Shown: positions 47,501-56,933, numbered from the stretch's first letter. The stretch is DNA of 64,000 nucleotides from Hippasteria phrygiana (GCA_037893225.1 JAZGUH010000443.1:1-64000), one strand, 5' to 3'. Program-made: numbers and translations. Notes: generated from the letters alone by a model not told the origin.

Positions 47501-49622
47501 CAAAACTTTAAACAGGTCAGTGTTACAGTATTTGTTTACACGCTATAAAATGCTAACCCCCAAATCCATTTATTTCTGAAAATTACAACAAAAGCAAATG
47601 ATGTATACTACCTTTAACTTGCGGTTGGAAAGGAAAGCGGAGATTATTGACAGCATTTTACCAGACACACCATATGACTGAAGCTTGTGCAGAAATATGG
47701 ACAATTCTCCTGGAAAACGTACAGCTTTACAGATATATTTTGCGCACAAGGCTATGGAGATGCCATTTAATTTATTTGATTTTCTCTTTTTTTTAATGAA
47801 GGTTCCATGTGAATTTCCAGTGCGGCGTGTCCACCAATCCCAGAAGTGATGTGGCGATGCAGTTCAACCCGCGCTTCAACGAGAAGTTGGTCAACGTGAA
47901 CACGCTACGCAGCACCAAGTGGGATGGCAACGAAGAGAAGCATCGTGGGTTCTTCCCATTCCACCCAAATGGTTCCTACGAGGTAAATTCTTGCAATAAT
48001 AATAATGGACCGATCCGGCCTGTCAATCAAACAGCGCGCATTGACCAATAGGATTACGACTTTTGGTCCGGTAAATTAGCAACAGTAGCTACAGGCGTGG
48101 TCCGCCATTAGCTCGGTCAAGCTCGGTCAAACTTTGTCAAATGTGCTGTGAAAAGTGTACACAAACAAATGTGTTTGGTGCGGCCGGGCACCGTATTTTT
48201 TTCAATAAAAGTGGGCAGTTGGTAAAATTCAGAGGTAGCCGGAGCTTTAATACCGGAGGTAGGTTTATATACAATGTTTTCTAGCCTTACAAATTGGTTA
48301 CCTGTTATGAAACTACTCTTGTGATGTCACTCTATTCAGAAAAGTGGTGGCATGAGTGGCTTGTGCGTAAAGCGCTCGCCTCTCACCAATGTGGTCCGGG
48401 TTCGATTCCCGGCTCGGACCATATGTGACCCGCTCCAGAAAAAGGTGATATAAGTCGCGCTATGCATTTACGTGTAATGGCCCTTTAAACGTTGAGAGGG
48501 TGAAATGTTTCATCAAAATTCATTTTTGTTTTTTGTTCTTAATGACATCTTAAATATCTAAAGTTTCAGGTTTGGTGCACAACAATGTCGATTTCAGTGA
48601 ATAAAATGAAAAAATAACCTTTTCAGAGTGCATTGTTGCATTGCATTGTATTAGAACTAGCTATTTCAAAGCCTGTTTTCTCTGTTGTGCAATTTGAACT
48701 CCATAGAACTAATTAATATGCAACAATGCGATATCTCCAGAATGGAAAGGGCTTTGGAGCTCTACCACGTACCAAATGAAAGCTTACATTGCGGGCTTTC
48801 CAAACATACATCAAACTCATTTTTCATATTTTGCGACATAATATACCTTTTTCCAGAGTGGGTCACTATGTGAGTAGAGTTGTGCGTTGGTCAAATCCGG
48901 ATCGGTCCATTATAATGTAATATAGTTCTTATAAAGCACATAATACAACTAAGTCTCTATGCGATTGAGAGGGTGAACAGGTGAGTTTCAGGATTTTGTT
49001 GAATTAATCCAAGGTGGGACAGTTATTTATATGGTTTGGGAGATTGTTCCATAGTTTGGGAGCCGTGAATTGGAAGGCATGTTGACTGTATGATTTGGTG
49101 ATTACTAGATATGGAGTGGGAAGATCTTGGAACTAGAGCAGAGAGTTCTTGGGGACCCTGTTGCAACCTCGTTCTCATTAGTGGACCCTGATTGGTTACC
49201 ACAATCAGAAGCTGATAATTCGTAATAAGCGCCCGAGGTGATTCCATGACGAATGAAATTATCCAAGAACTGTAGGCTTACATGAGGGAAAAACCCTAAG
49301 AAAATGACGAATCTTCAAAAATGTCCAAAATTGTAATTCGGCCAAAACCAGAGTCTTCAAATTTGGACATTTTCCGATTATTTGTAAAAACCTTTTCCAA
49401 AGATTACTTGTGCATCATGGTTTCTGCCATCTTGGTTTGGTGCATCATTATTCGTTTTGCTTTTCTTGCGTGTAGATGATGTTCTTGTGTGAGCGTCACC
49501 AGTTCAAGGTGGCATTGAACGGCAATCACCTGCTGGAGTTCAAACACCGTCTGCCCTTCCAGAACATCAGTGCCCTGGGTGTAGATGGGGATTGCGTGGT
49601 CACCCAAATCACCTTCCACTAA
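35480..49622 (+). CDS. Galectin gene 2: two-CRD (tandem-repeat) galectin, 8 coding exons, 334 aa
   Basis: Spliced coding sequence 35480-35506, 41715-41803, 42893-43106, 43363-43488, 45419-45550, 46871-46959, 47802-47982, 49476-49622, all with GT/AG borders and matching phases. CRD1 (about 10-150) has every classical galactoside contact: H58, N60, R62, N73, W80, E83, R85. The linker (153-196) is Pro/Gln-rich with Tyr or Phe every 4-6 residues. CRD2 (197-334) has Q246 in place of His but keeps N248, R250, N259 and W266. No signal peptide or membrane segment. Exon order and phases are those of gene 1, the paralogue 10 kb upstream. Family knowledge: two linked CRDs crosslink glycans on cells or microbes. 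Inferred: CRD1 is a canonical site and CRD2 has shifted specificity. The first 6 kb intron holds a 3.3-kb transposon. Confidence 0.92.
36218..39565. mobile_element. 3.35-kb CACTA-type (EnSpm-like) element, non-autonomous
   Basis: Ends CACTATGAAAATCTTTGCCG are exact inverted repeats for about 28 bases. Subterminal TTCACGGC repeats crowd both ends (36285-36360 and 39420-39545). TTA flanks both sides (36215-36217, 39566-39568). The duplicated copy has the empty site (60746-60748). 5'-CACTA ends, 3-bp duplications and subterminal repeats are the marks of CACTA elements. No transposase frame; the interior carries other repeat fragments (37713 AGCTGCCAAC, 37900-38100 MITE). Confidence 0.82.
40208..40554 (+). 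mobile_element. tRNA-derived SINE
   Basis: A-box region TTTGTGCGTAAAGCGC, B-box GGTTCGATTCCC, then a conserved body (TTTTTCTCCGGGTACTCTGG) and an ATTATTATTT tail. Present in both duplication copies (61437-61677), so it predates the duplication. Confidence 0.82.
41715..41803 (+). CDS. Galectin gene 2 exon 2 (CRD1, first strands)
   Basis: 89 bases, acceptor ATTTAG, donor GTAAGC, phase 2. It encodes PIPYSGYIPGGLFPTKT followed by IHVQGFVPHGSP. It lies only about 225 bases beyond the end of the duplicated block. Confidence 0.93.
41804..42892 (+). other. Gene 2 intron 2
   Basis: No repeat with clear ends. A TTTACGG/CCGTAAA-like cluster near 42180-42250. Nothing else recognised. Confidence 0.5.
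42893..43106 (+). CDS. Galectin gene 2 exon 3 (CRD1 sugar-site exon, canonical)
   Basis: 214 bases, acceptor TTATAG, donor GTAAAT. It encodes residues 40-110, including IAFHFNPRF and QRWGGEER. All seven usual contact residues are present. It ends in NEFK before the F4 strand. Confidence 0.94.
43150..43275. mobile_element. MITE fragment in gene 2 intron 3
   Basis: AGCTCTCAAAAGTCGCTTTT through GACTTCTCTCAGCAATCAAC is the complement of the left part of 13565-13925. It fills about half of the 256-base intron between the two CRD1 exons. Confidence 0.65.
43363..43488 (+). CDS. Galectin gene 2 exon 4 (end of CRD1)
   Basis: 126 bases, acceptor TTATAG, donor GTGAGT. It encodes VAVNGRHFIEYRHRVPNLQL and the closing strand TVTVYNIRF, ending EPASA. 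Confidence 0.94.
43489..45418 (+). other. Gene 2 intron 4
   Basis: Holds a degenerate tRNA-like piece at 44038-44077 (GGCAAAATAGCTCAATTGGT). AT-rich otherwise. Nothing else recognised. Confidence 0.5.
45419..45550 (+). CDS. Galectin gene 2 exon 5: Pro/Gln/aromatic linker
   Basis: 132 bases, acceptor TTTGCAG, donor GTAAGT. 44 residues beginning PAYPPQPTFPTQPAYVPQPT, with Tyr or Phe between prolines every 4-6 residues, ending VVTYP. Same position and phase as the gene 1 repeat linker, but Gln-rich and shorter. Confidence 0.92.
45551..46870 (+). other. Gene 2 intron 5
   Basis: Contains the palindromic repeat at 46518-46805; nothing else recognised. Confidence 0.6.
46518..46805. repeat. Palindromic repeat bounded by TTAACCCTAAC and GGTTAGGGTTAA
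   Basis: Interior made of AATCCTCCAAAATCC words on one side and GAGGATTTTGGAGGATT on the other. Inverted relative of 28099-28445. Confidence 0.7.
46871..46959 (+). CDS. Galectin gene 2 exon 6 (CRD2, first strands)
   Basis: 89 bases, acceptor TTTTCAG, donor GTGAGA, phase 2. It encodes [19 protein letters not shown] followed by IKVNVKPNPK. Confidence 0.93.
46960..47801 (+). other. Gene 2 intron 6
   Basis: Holds a fragment at 47370-47475 related to gene 1 intron 1 (47440-47460 carries TAACCAGACTACTAG) and a MITE end at 47490-47616 (ATACTACCTTTAAC). Confidence 0.55.
47802..47982 (+). CDS. Galectin gene 2 exon 7 (CRD2 sugar-site exon)
   Basis: 181 bases, acceptor ATGAAG, donor GTAAAT. Nearly the same protein as gene 1 exon 7, one residue longer (GFFPF against HMPF). 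It keeps MQFNPRF, with Gln for His. Confidence 0.94.
48346..48890 (+). mobile_element. tRNA-derived SINE (family of 40208-40554), interrupted and 3'-truncated
   Basis: GTAAAGCGCTCGCCTCTCAC and GGTTCGATTCCC match the family; after the insert it resumes GTGAGTAGAGTTGTGCGTTG and stops. Confidence 0.78.
48425..48866. mobile_element. 442-bp insert with GTGACCC ends and TAT duplication
   Basis: GTGACCCGCTCCAGAAAAAG on the left mirrors TTTTTCCAGAGTGGGTCAC on the right. TAT lies on both sides (48422-48424, 48867-48869), and the uninterrupted SINE has a single TAT there. No coding frame. Confidence 0.82.
49476..49622 (+). CDS. Galectin gene 2 exon 8 (CRD2 C-terminus and stop)
   Basis: 147 bases, acceptor GTGTAG, 48 codons and TAA. 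It starts MMFLCERHQFKVALNG and ends VVTQITFH; by eye 37 of 48 residues match gene 1. A small palindromic element begins about 23 bases after the stop. Confidence 0.94.
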   Translation: MMFLCERHQFKVALNGNHLLEFKHRLPFQNISALGVDGDCVVTQITFH

Positions 49623-49643
49623 ACATATTGCGATCATTGAAAC

Positions 49644-49770
49644 TATAGGCCTTTTCACACTGGAGCGCCTAACCCCAGGGCGAACTCAACTCGGGGCAGC
49701 CCCGGAGCAGGGGTGAGTTCGCCCCGGGGCCACCCCCGAGATTTTGTCTAGTGCGAAAAGGCCTTATATA
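49644..49770. mobile_element. Small GC-rich palindromic element in gene 2 3' UTR
   Basis: TATAGGCCTTTTCACACT mirrors AGTGCGAAAAGGCCTTATA. The centre is a CCCCGGGGC-rich stem. It begins about 23 bases after the gene 2 stop, so it should be part of the 3' UTR if the transcript extends that far. Confidence 0.72.
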
Positions 49771-51442
49771 TACATGTATACCCAGAAGTTACTCTGCATT
49801 TTATAGTGACTAGTAAGGGAGCAAATTGGATCAATGACCATAATAGTTGACCAGCGATTGATTCGTGACGTACCTTGATCCTGTGCAGTATCAAACGATA
49901 GCTAGTCGAACTATGGCTCCCACTTAACTTGTCACAATTTAGTATCATGACCAATGTTGCTATTTGATAACCAGAAGATGGCTTATAAACCAAGTATGGA
50001 GACAGAAGGGGCTTATTTGTTACATCCCAGAACTTTCAGGGTATCGCTTGGGTTTAGATGTAATGTACAAGCAAACGCGTTCGTTAGCTTATTCGTTTTT
50101 TGACGCAGGGTTTTTTGGCGCTCAATTTTTGGTGCTTAATGTGGGGAAACGTCAATGTTGTGCAAGTTCACGGCAAGATCATAGACACCTTCGTTGCTGT
50201 AAGCTTTTAATTCCCATATTTTTTAATAATACATTTTTGCAACAAATTAAGTTTCAATTTAATTAGGTGGCTATAAGTGTTCATGTATTTAGTATTAATC
50301 TTTGCCTTTGGGACAGAACTTGCTTAATTTCGAAACATTAGGCCAGCTAATTTGTTGATTTATTATTATTCTTGAACACCTCAAATTGCAAATTTGTACG
50401 AGGCTATGATGCGTAGTTCAGGCTTGGGTTATAAGGTGTCAGGGGAACTATATCTCCTGGAAAATGTAGCTTATTCCCAGAATATTTGCGCATAAATTCA
50501 GATTAAAAAAATTGTTTCTCGTAGAAGACACTAACTACCACACAAAGATTGCTCAAGAATTCCACAAGGCATCTTATATGGTTCTGAATAATCAATGTTT
50601 TTAATCAATCTTTATTATACTCCTAGAACTACTTAAAATAGCTTAAAACATTGCCTATATATTTTTGTTTAAGAATGGCTTATTTTAAGTTAAATGCCAA
50701 AGTTAGTCCGAATCGCTTGTCTATAGGGCTATTGTCTTGGTGTTCGCCCATTACAACTACGCGTGACGTAGTCGTAGCTCTAGACGCTTATTTCAGACAC
50801 GGCCTTAGTGTTCTTTTTAAAGTCTATTTTGAAATTGGTAATTGATACACAATACATGTAACATACACTATAAGAAATGCAGTTGTAAGCCTTTGCTTTA
50901 TTAGAGAAAAGAGCTAAATGTATATTGCTTGAAAGTATCTGAAAGATGAATCATCACTTTAGTTTTGAATGTGGTATAACCAGTCATGTAATAAAAGACC
51001 TAACATTTTCTAAGCAATATATGTGTAAACACAATTACAGTTTTAATGGCTACAAGCACAACGTAACTTGATAAATTCTTAATTAGCTGCATGGCCTTAA
51101 AAGGTATGATCTAGCTTTGGTCATGAAATTAGTTTCAATCTGAATGCTTGTACAATCCTCGAAGGAAATTTTTCTGTCTGATGACATACTTTCATGTATC
51201 TGAAGAACCTGTAGCTCTTTTCAGTTTCAACAATAATATACTGAAATAAGCACATTTTAAACATGCACAAAATCACTGTTAAAAAACCCCCCAAAAAAAC
51301 ACAAAACCAAGTTGAAATCTGGACTCGGCCGAGTCCAGGCATGCCTCCAGAACCATATTGCTAATAAAATAGTTCTTTAGAATCCAGCTTCAAGTATACA
51401 GAGCCAGAATTGGCATCAAAGCGTCAAGTTGTAAACTTCCAT
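49771..51442. other. Intergenic sequence downstream of gene 2
   Basis: No gene, element or array with clear limits. A GGCCGTGTCTGAAAT-like word near 50795 resembles 37010. AATAAA-like AATAAAAG at 50990 is possible polyadenylation context, unproven. Confidence 0.45.
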
Positions 51443-51461
51443 TTTCAAAGTGAACAAAAAC

Positions 51462-51534
51462 TGGCAGGAGCGGGATTCGAATCTGCGACCTCCGGGTTAC
51501 CGTACCGGCACTCTACCAACTGAGCTATCTTGCC
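51462..51534 (-). repeat. tRNA-like sequence in duplication copy B
   Basis: Same as 32382-32454 but with the acceptor ends better paired (GGCAAGA against TCCTGCC). The loop again lacks U33. A truncated half lies at 51776-51803. Confidence 0.7.
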
Positions 51535-52020
51535 CTATGTTGGCGGTCTCCCAAATTGTCAGTATCTTTGTTCGGGTGGGCGCTAGTCAGAAGTCATAAA
51601 CCCAGAATGCCGTATAACCAGGGATCACACCCAATTTGACGATGACGACCTGGGAAGCGACATTGCGGGGATCACTCAATGAGGATACGACTTTTTAACT
51701 TATAATTCATCAAACAATCCACAAGGGAAACTGACTAGGTAAATTTGAATACATTTTCAAAGTGAACAAAGAAACTGGCAGGAGCGGGATTCGAACCTGC
51801 GACAAGGTGCTATTGCATGGCTCTAACCATGGAGGAAGGACTAAACGAAAGAAAGAAAGAAAAAAAGGAGAAATATTAAGTATGTGATGTTAAGATCAAT
51901 CCTTGCCAAATTTTTTTTGGAGGTATAATTTAGTGCAATTAATTCAGTGCACCAAGTCTTTGTTTTTCTCCATTGTGAAGTAAGTACAGACTTCGGTTGG
52001 TCGCAAGTTTTACCTACCAA

Positions 52021-52095
52021 ATAAGTAGCCCAGTATATGGACTCCCTTCGCGTTAGTCGTAGTGCAATGAAGACGTCGTCCAACAACCTGGGCTA
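52021..52095. mobile_element. 75-bp micro-insert with perfect 8-bp duplication
   Basis: CCTACCAA occurs on both sides (52013-52020, 52096-52103); copy A has the single CCTACCAA (32913-32920). The insert has TAGCCCAG near its left end and CTGGGCTA at its right end. 8-bp duplications are typical of hAT elements. Confidence 0.82.
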
Positions 52096-52789
52096 CCTAC
52101 CAAAGGTATGAGGGCGCCCTTCCCCCTGAGCAACTGCTTCCCGTTTCACTTTTTCAGCGGAGTGTCCGGTTATCCGATCTGGGGCTTTCCCTTCTTATCT
52201 TGTTAAAACACACGCATAGCTGCCAACTGGTACGAATTTTTCGTAATTGTTACGAATTTAACTTGGAATTACGAAAATACGAATTGCCTTTAAAAAGTTA
52301 CGAATTTCAAATGTTCCGCCTCAAATAAAAAAAAAATAGGATAATTTTCACAAAACGATACTATTAATTTTGAAATTGTTATGTTGTCGAATTTGTGTAA
52401 AAAAGAGTCGATATCATACCTTTGGAAACGTAATCATTATGTTACGCCCCAACTGTGGCATTGTCCCAACTATACCTGGGCCGGCTCCAACTGTAGTTGG
52501 GACCGGTCCCAGCTGCGACGGAGTAGTTGGGAAATCCCAACTACAGTTGGGACTGAAGGGGCGGGGATCGGAACCGCACGTGAATATATGAATAAATTAC
52601 AAAATCGTATGGCGCGCACCAGGCTTGGAAAGGAAGTTTCGTGGGTTCGACGCATGTGGCTTGCCAGCCGGCTATTATTTATGGTTGGTAGGCCAAGCTT
52701 GCTAAACATCATACCATGGACGAAATCAGCAACGCCAACGCTTCACTATTTAACCAATTTGAACATAATTTCATCATTTGTTAAACAAA

Positions 52790-53730
52790 TTATCAGCCAT
52801 GTTGTGGTTACTGCCTGCCACGACTGGGCCAGAATTGAAGTAGTGGTCCCAACTATTGTATGGTTGGGACTGCACTAAGCACTGAATATACTCATTCGTA
52901 TTACTTGAACACAATTTCACTTTATTAAAACATTATCAACCATGTTATGGTTGCTGCCTGCCACAGTTGGGCCAGGATTGAAGTAGTATAGTCCCAACTA
53001 TGGTTGGGACTGCACTAAGCACTGAATACTCATTCTTATTACTTGAACACAATTTCACTTTATTAAAAAATGATCAGCCATGTTATGGTTACTGCCTGCC
53101 ACAGTTGGGCCAGGATTGAAGTAGTGGTCCCAACTATGGTTGGGACTGCACTAAGCACTGAATACTCATTCTTATTACTTGAACACAATTTCACTTTATT
53201 AAAAAATGATCAGCCATGTTATGGTTACTGCCTGCCACAGTTGGGCCAGGATTGAAGTAGTGGTCCCAACTATGGTTGGGACTGCACTAAGCACTGAATA
53301 CTCATTCTTATTACTTGAACACAATTTCACTTTATTAAAAAAATAGCAGCCATGTTATGGTATATACTGCCTGCCACAGTTGGGCCAGGATTGAAGTAGT
53401 GGTCCAAACTATGGTTGGAACTGCACTAAGCACTGAATACTCATTCTTATTACTTGAACACAATTTCTCTGTATTTAAAAAATTAACAGCCATGTTATGG
53501 TTACTGCCTGCCACAGTTGGGCCAGGGTCCCAACTATGGCTGGGACTGCACTGGGCACTGAAAATTAATTCTTATTGCTTGAACACAATTTCACTGTATT
53601 TAAAAATTATCAGCCATGCATTGCCTGCCACAAAGTGGTGGTCCTAACTATGGTTGGGATCGAGGGATGGACTGCAATAGGCACTGAAAACTCATTCTTA
53701 TTACTTGAACACATTTCACTTTATTTAAAT
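52790..53730. repeat. Tandem array, unit about 136 bp, about seven units
   Basis: TGCACTAAGCACTGAAT recurs at 52871, 53011, 53147, 53283, 53422, and in variant form near 53547 and 53682. Each unit holds a CCCAACTATGGTTGGG hairpin. The related element at 57019 has a single unit. Confidence 0.9.
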
Positions 53731-54009
53731 AACAAATAATTAACGAATTGATATAAAATTGCAGTGTATTTTTGTATTGTTACATACGAAAAATGTGAAG
53801 AAATCGAGACAAGTGTACTCGGCACTTTGAGACTATTACCCCAATCACATGCTAATTAAATATTTGAGGAAACAAAACATTATGTCTGTTTCCTTTTGTT
53901 CTAGAGTGTGAAACTGTTTTTCATGTGTTTGAGCGACGCGAAATAGCATGAAAGCGACCACCCCCCCCCCCCCCCCCCCTTGGAGATCAATAATGACCCC
54001 ACCTTACTC

Positions 54010-54881
54010 CCGGTGTCATGCCAAAAAGTGTCCGGTGCCAAATACTGTCCGCTCATTAGCATACTGCTCTCTGATTGGTCAAGTGGGTATTACGTCATCG
54101 CGATACCGGAAGCTTGCTAAATAGTGTCCGGGCGTACGTACGTAGCGTGCATCCATCGCGTCCTTGCCGTCAAGCTATCAACACTGCGTGACGATAAGTT
54201 CTCATCTCATTCGCATCTTTTAATATCATCTTTTTGGGTTTATTTTACCTCTTTTATTGTTGATTAACTTGAGTTTGCGTATATTGCTTAATGCTTTGTA
54301 TGGACTAGCATATCAATTGTTCGGCCTGTATCTGTGTGTTTTGTTGGCATTTTCGTTCACGTATTTTATAAAATAAGTAACAACCAGACATTATGATAAA
54401 ATTTAACAAGAAAAACAATACCTTGTGGATTGTTTGACGAAGAAAAAAAAGTGGATAAAAATTCATCCAACGATTCAAAATAGTCGCTGGTATATACGTA
54501 TGAGCACTACCTCCATGGTATGAGGTATAGTCAAAAAAAGTATTTGGCAAGGAACGGACAGTATTTGGCAAGGAAAGGACAGTATTTGGCAAGGAACGGA
54601 CAGTATTTGGCAGCAATAATTAGCGGACAGTATTTGGCAAGGAACGGACAGTATTTGGCAGCAATTTAGCCGACAGTATTTAGCAAGGAACGGACAGTAT
54701 TTGGCAGTAATTTGCATGAGCGGACACTTTTTAGCAGCAGACACTATTTGGCATGTAATACATGCCAAAAAGTGTCCGTGTCTTTTGCGCGTGCTCAGCG
54801 GCCAGTATTTGACCAAGCAGAGAGCAGTATGCTAATGAGCGGACAGTATTTGGCACCGGACACTTTTTGGCATGACACCGG
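54010..54881. mobile_element. 870-bp element with about 70-bp inverted ends
   Basis: CCGGTGTCATGCCAAAAAGT begins an arm of roughly 70 bases that is mirrored at 54809-54881. Inside is a 21-bp tandem repeat (AGTATTTGGCAAGGAACGG and variants, 54538-54720). The related element at 57770-57800 lacks it. Confidence 0.78.
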
Positions 54882-56405
54882 CCTTCAATTTTTCATAACC
54901 GTCCAAGCACCAATGTACCATGATTATACACGTGGCCCGGCCAGAGATTTGCATAACAGTGCAGCCCACCAAACCCTGTGATCTTGCATAATCATGACGA
55001 ATGGCTTTTTCAGTCATGCGCCTTACAATAAATACGACACCCCCCGTCGCGTTCAGTCCCAACTATAGTTGGGATTTCCCAACTGTCCGGTTCTAGTTGG
55101 TACCGGCCCAACTAACTATAGATGGGACTGGCCCAAGTATAGTTGGTACCATGACCGTAGTTGGGGCGTAACACTTCCACTTTCAAGGAAATGCCCCTAT
55201 TTTAAGGAAATTTTCCTTTCGAAGGAATTTTTATGGAAATGAAAAAAACTAAGGAAATTGAGGAAATCCCCCCCAAATCTAAGGAAATCCTAAGGAAATT
55301 ATTAAAATATGTGCAAATTCTACAATATTCTCCCAAAATTTGTGGCAAATTCTACAACATCCTCTAAATTAGCTGTTTTATTGAATGCCCTATCCTATCA
55401 GTTTCAGAGTTACTTGAAACAAGACTATCCGGAGTTCATTCGATCGTCAGCACGTAAAATACGCGGACGCGCCACTGCTTTCTTCAAAAGAGATCTTTGT
55501 ACTAACCTCTGCTTACCCTCTAAAACACAAGTAAAGCACTAATATTAGGCTTCTGGTGGTTTAAATAAAAAAAAGGAAACCGGGTGGAAAATAAGGAAAT
55601 TTGGCTCTCAGCAGGATAAGGAAATTTTCATTTTGATTGTGGAAGCACTGGGTATAGCCTATAGGAAGAATGTGTTTTCTTCCTTCAAGTTCATGGTATA
55701 GGCCTGCATGTATTTTCAAGATGGCTTCCTGCAGTCCTGAACTGTCAAAACTTTACGAACATTCTGAGATTGCATTGTAAAACAAGACTGTGGAAAGGAA
55801 TAGATGAAAGGACATTTTTACAGTAGATAAGCCGGTGAGAATTTCGCTGTTTTGCGGGAAGAAAAATAGCACTTGATAGACGGCATGATGAACGTGATGA
55901 AAATGCAGGAAAACATATGCACGAATGCAGCACAGCACAGCACATCGTGAGTTTAATGTTATCCCAGGTATAACGTTACATCGCGATTGTCAAGTTTAAC
56001 TGTAGTGTTATTGAATGTTAGTTTAAAAACTTTACAGAATTTTTCGAGATTTCATCGTTTCTCATGGCTTACAAAGGTAGACAGAAAGGACAATTTTATT
56101 ATAGTAAGAAATACAGTGATGAATTTGACAGTTAGTTTTTAAAGGGAGACAAATCAGCTAGGCCTACCTACTAGTACTAAAGCACTGACATGACTGAGAG
56201 ATGACAGCACAAGGATCTATATGTATGTTTTTTTTTAATGATACAATGTACTTTACTCTTAGGGCCACACAAAAGAAAAACATTGAAATTTCATACAAAT
56301 TATGTACATGTATACATGTACATGTCAAAGGCTGTTACGCACTGCGCCGCGCCGCGATATTTTGTTACTAATTGGAATTTTCAAATGTTGGCAGCTATGC
56401 ACACG

Positions 56406-56497
56406 TCCGTGCGTGGTCATCACTAGGTATTCGTCGTCGTCGTCGTCGTCGTCGTCGTCGGCCTTAAAAAAAAAACTGCGCTGACCAGCCCTCACAG
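56406..56497 (+). other. Candidate non-coding first exon of gene 3
   Basis: Counterpart of the sequence ending at 33099, with the same GTAAGC donor. It contains an expanded TCG trinucleotide run (56429-56461) and lies directly after a 4.2-kb inserted element, so its promoter side is disrupted relative to gene 2. Confidence 0.3.
56429..56461. repeat. TCG trinucleotide run
   Basis: About ten TCG units, against about four in copy A (33028-33040). Lies within the candidate leader exon. Confidence 0.9.
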
Positions 56498-56933
56498 GTA
56501 AGCCTTCATAAATTCTTTAGTGTCAAAATATAGACCAAATTCCAGTCGGAGCTTGCTTGTTTTCTGAACATTACAAATTTAAATCAATGGCGCGGCGTAC
56601 GCACGGCCTTGAAATTTCTGAAAATCAAGTTTGTATCAAATCCCTTTATTTTTTGTTGCAACACGAAACAACCATATTAATCGTGTGAAACACATTAATT
56701 AGCTTGTAGCCCTCGGACATTTTTCTAGCAGTAAATATCATGCATGTGCGTCAAGTAAATTATTTATTTTGGCGTTTGTTTATATTAATTAATGACAAAA
56801 CCATGATGTTCAATTTGCATACACACACGTCCAAGCCTCGATTCACTGTAGTGAAATAACGCAAGTCATTATTATTGTTGGGTAGGACTCATACCGGCAG
56901 GTACATGTACTGTAGTACTAGTAGGTATTGAAG

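Larger units (their letters stand above)
47983..49475 (+). other. Gene 2 intron 7
   Basis: Contains a SINE head (48346-48424) split by a 442-bp insert. The rest has no recognisable feature. Confidence 0.6.
52440..55173. mobile_element. TGTTACGCCCCAACTA element, long copy
   Basis: Ends TGTTACGCCCCAACT and GTTGGGGCGTAACA, followed inward by nested GTTGGGAC palindromes. Same element as 57019-58087, enlarged by a tandem array (52790-53730) and by the insert 54010-54881. No clear coding. Confidence 0.78.
52215..56399. mobile_element. 4.2-kb composite element with CATAGCTGCCAAC ends
   Basis: CATAGCTGCCAAC at 52215 is mirrored by GTTGGCAGCTATG at 56399, flanked by CACACG on both sides (52209-52214, 56400-56405). 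Absent from copy A. It carries the element 52440-55173 inside it. Ends of the AGCTGCCAAC type also occur at 37713. No transposase frame recognised. Confidence 0.78.

Noticed and set aside
52381..52878. 165-residue open frame in the nested transposon region
   Set aside because: It spans the TGTTACG element end and palindromes; no motif of a transposase or other family is visible.
54505..54520. CCTCCATGGTAT as a translation start context
   Set aside because: It matches the dispersed micropalindrome motif and has no exon context.
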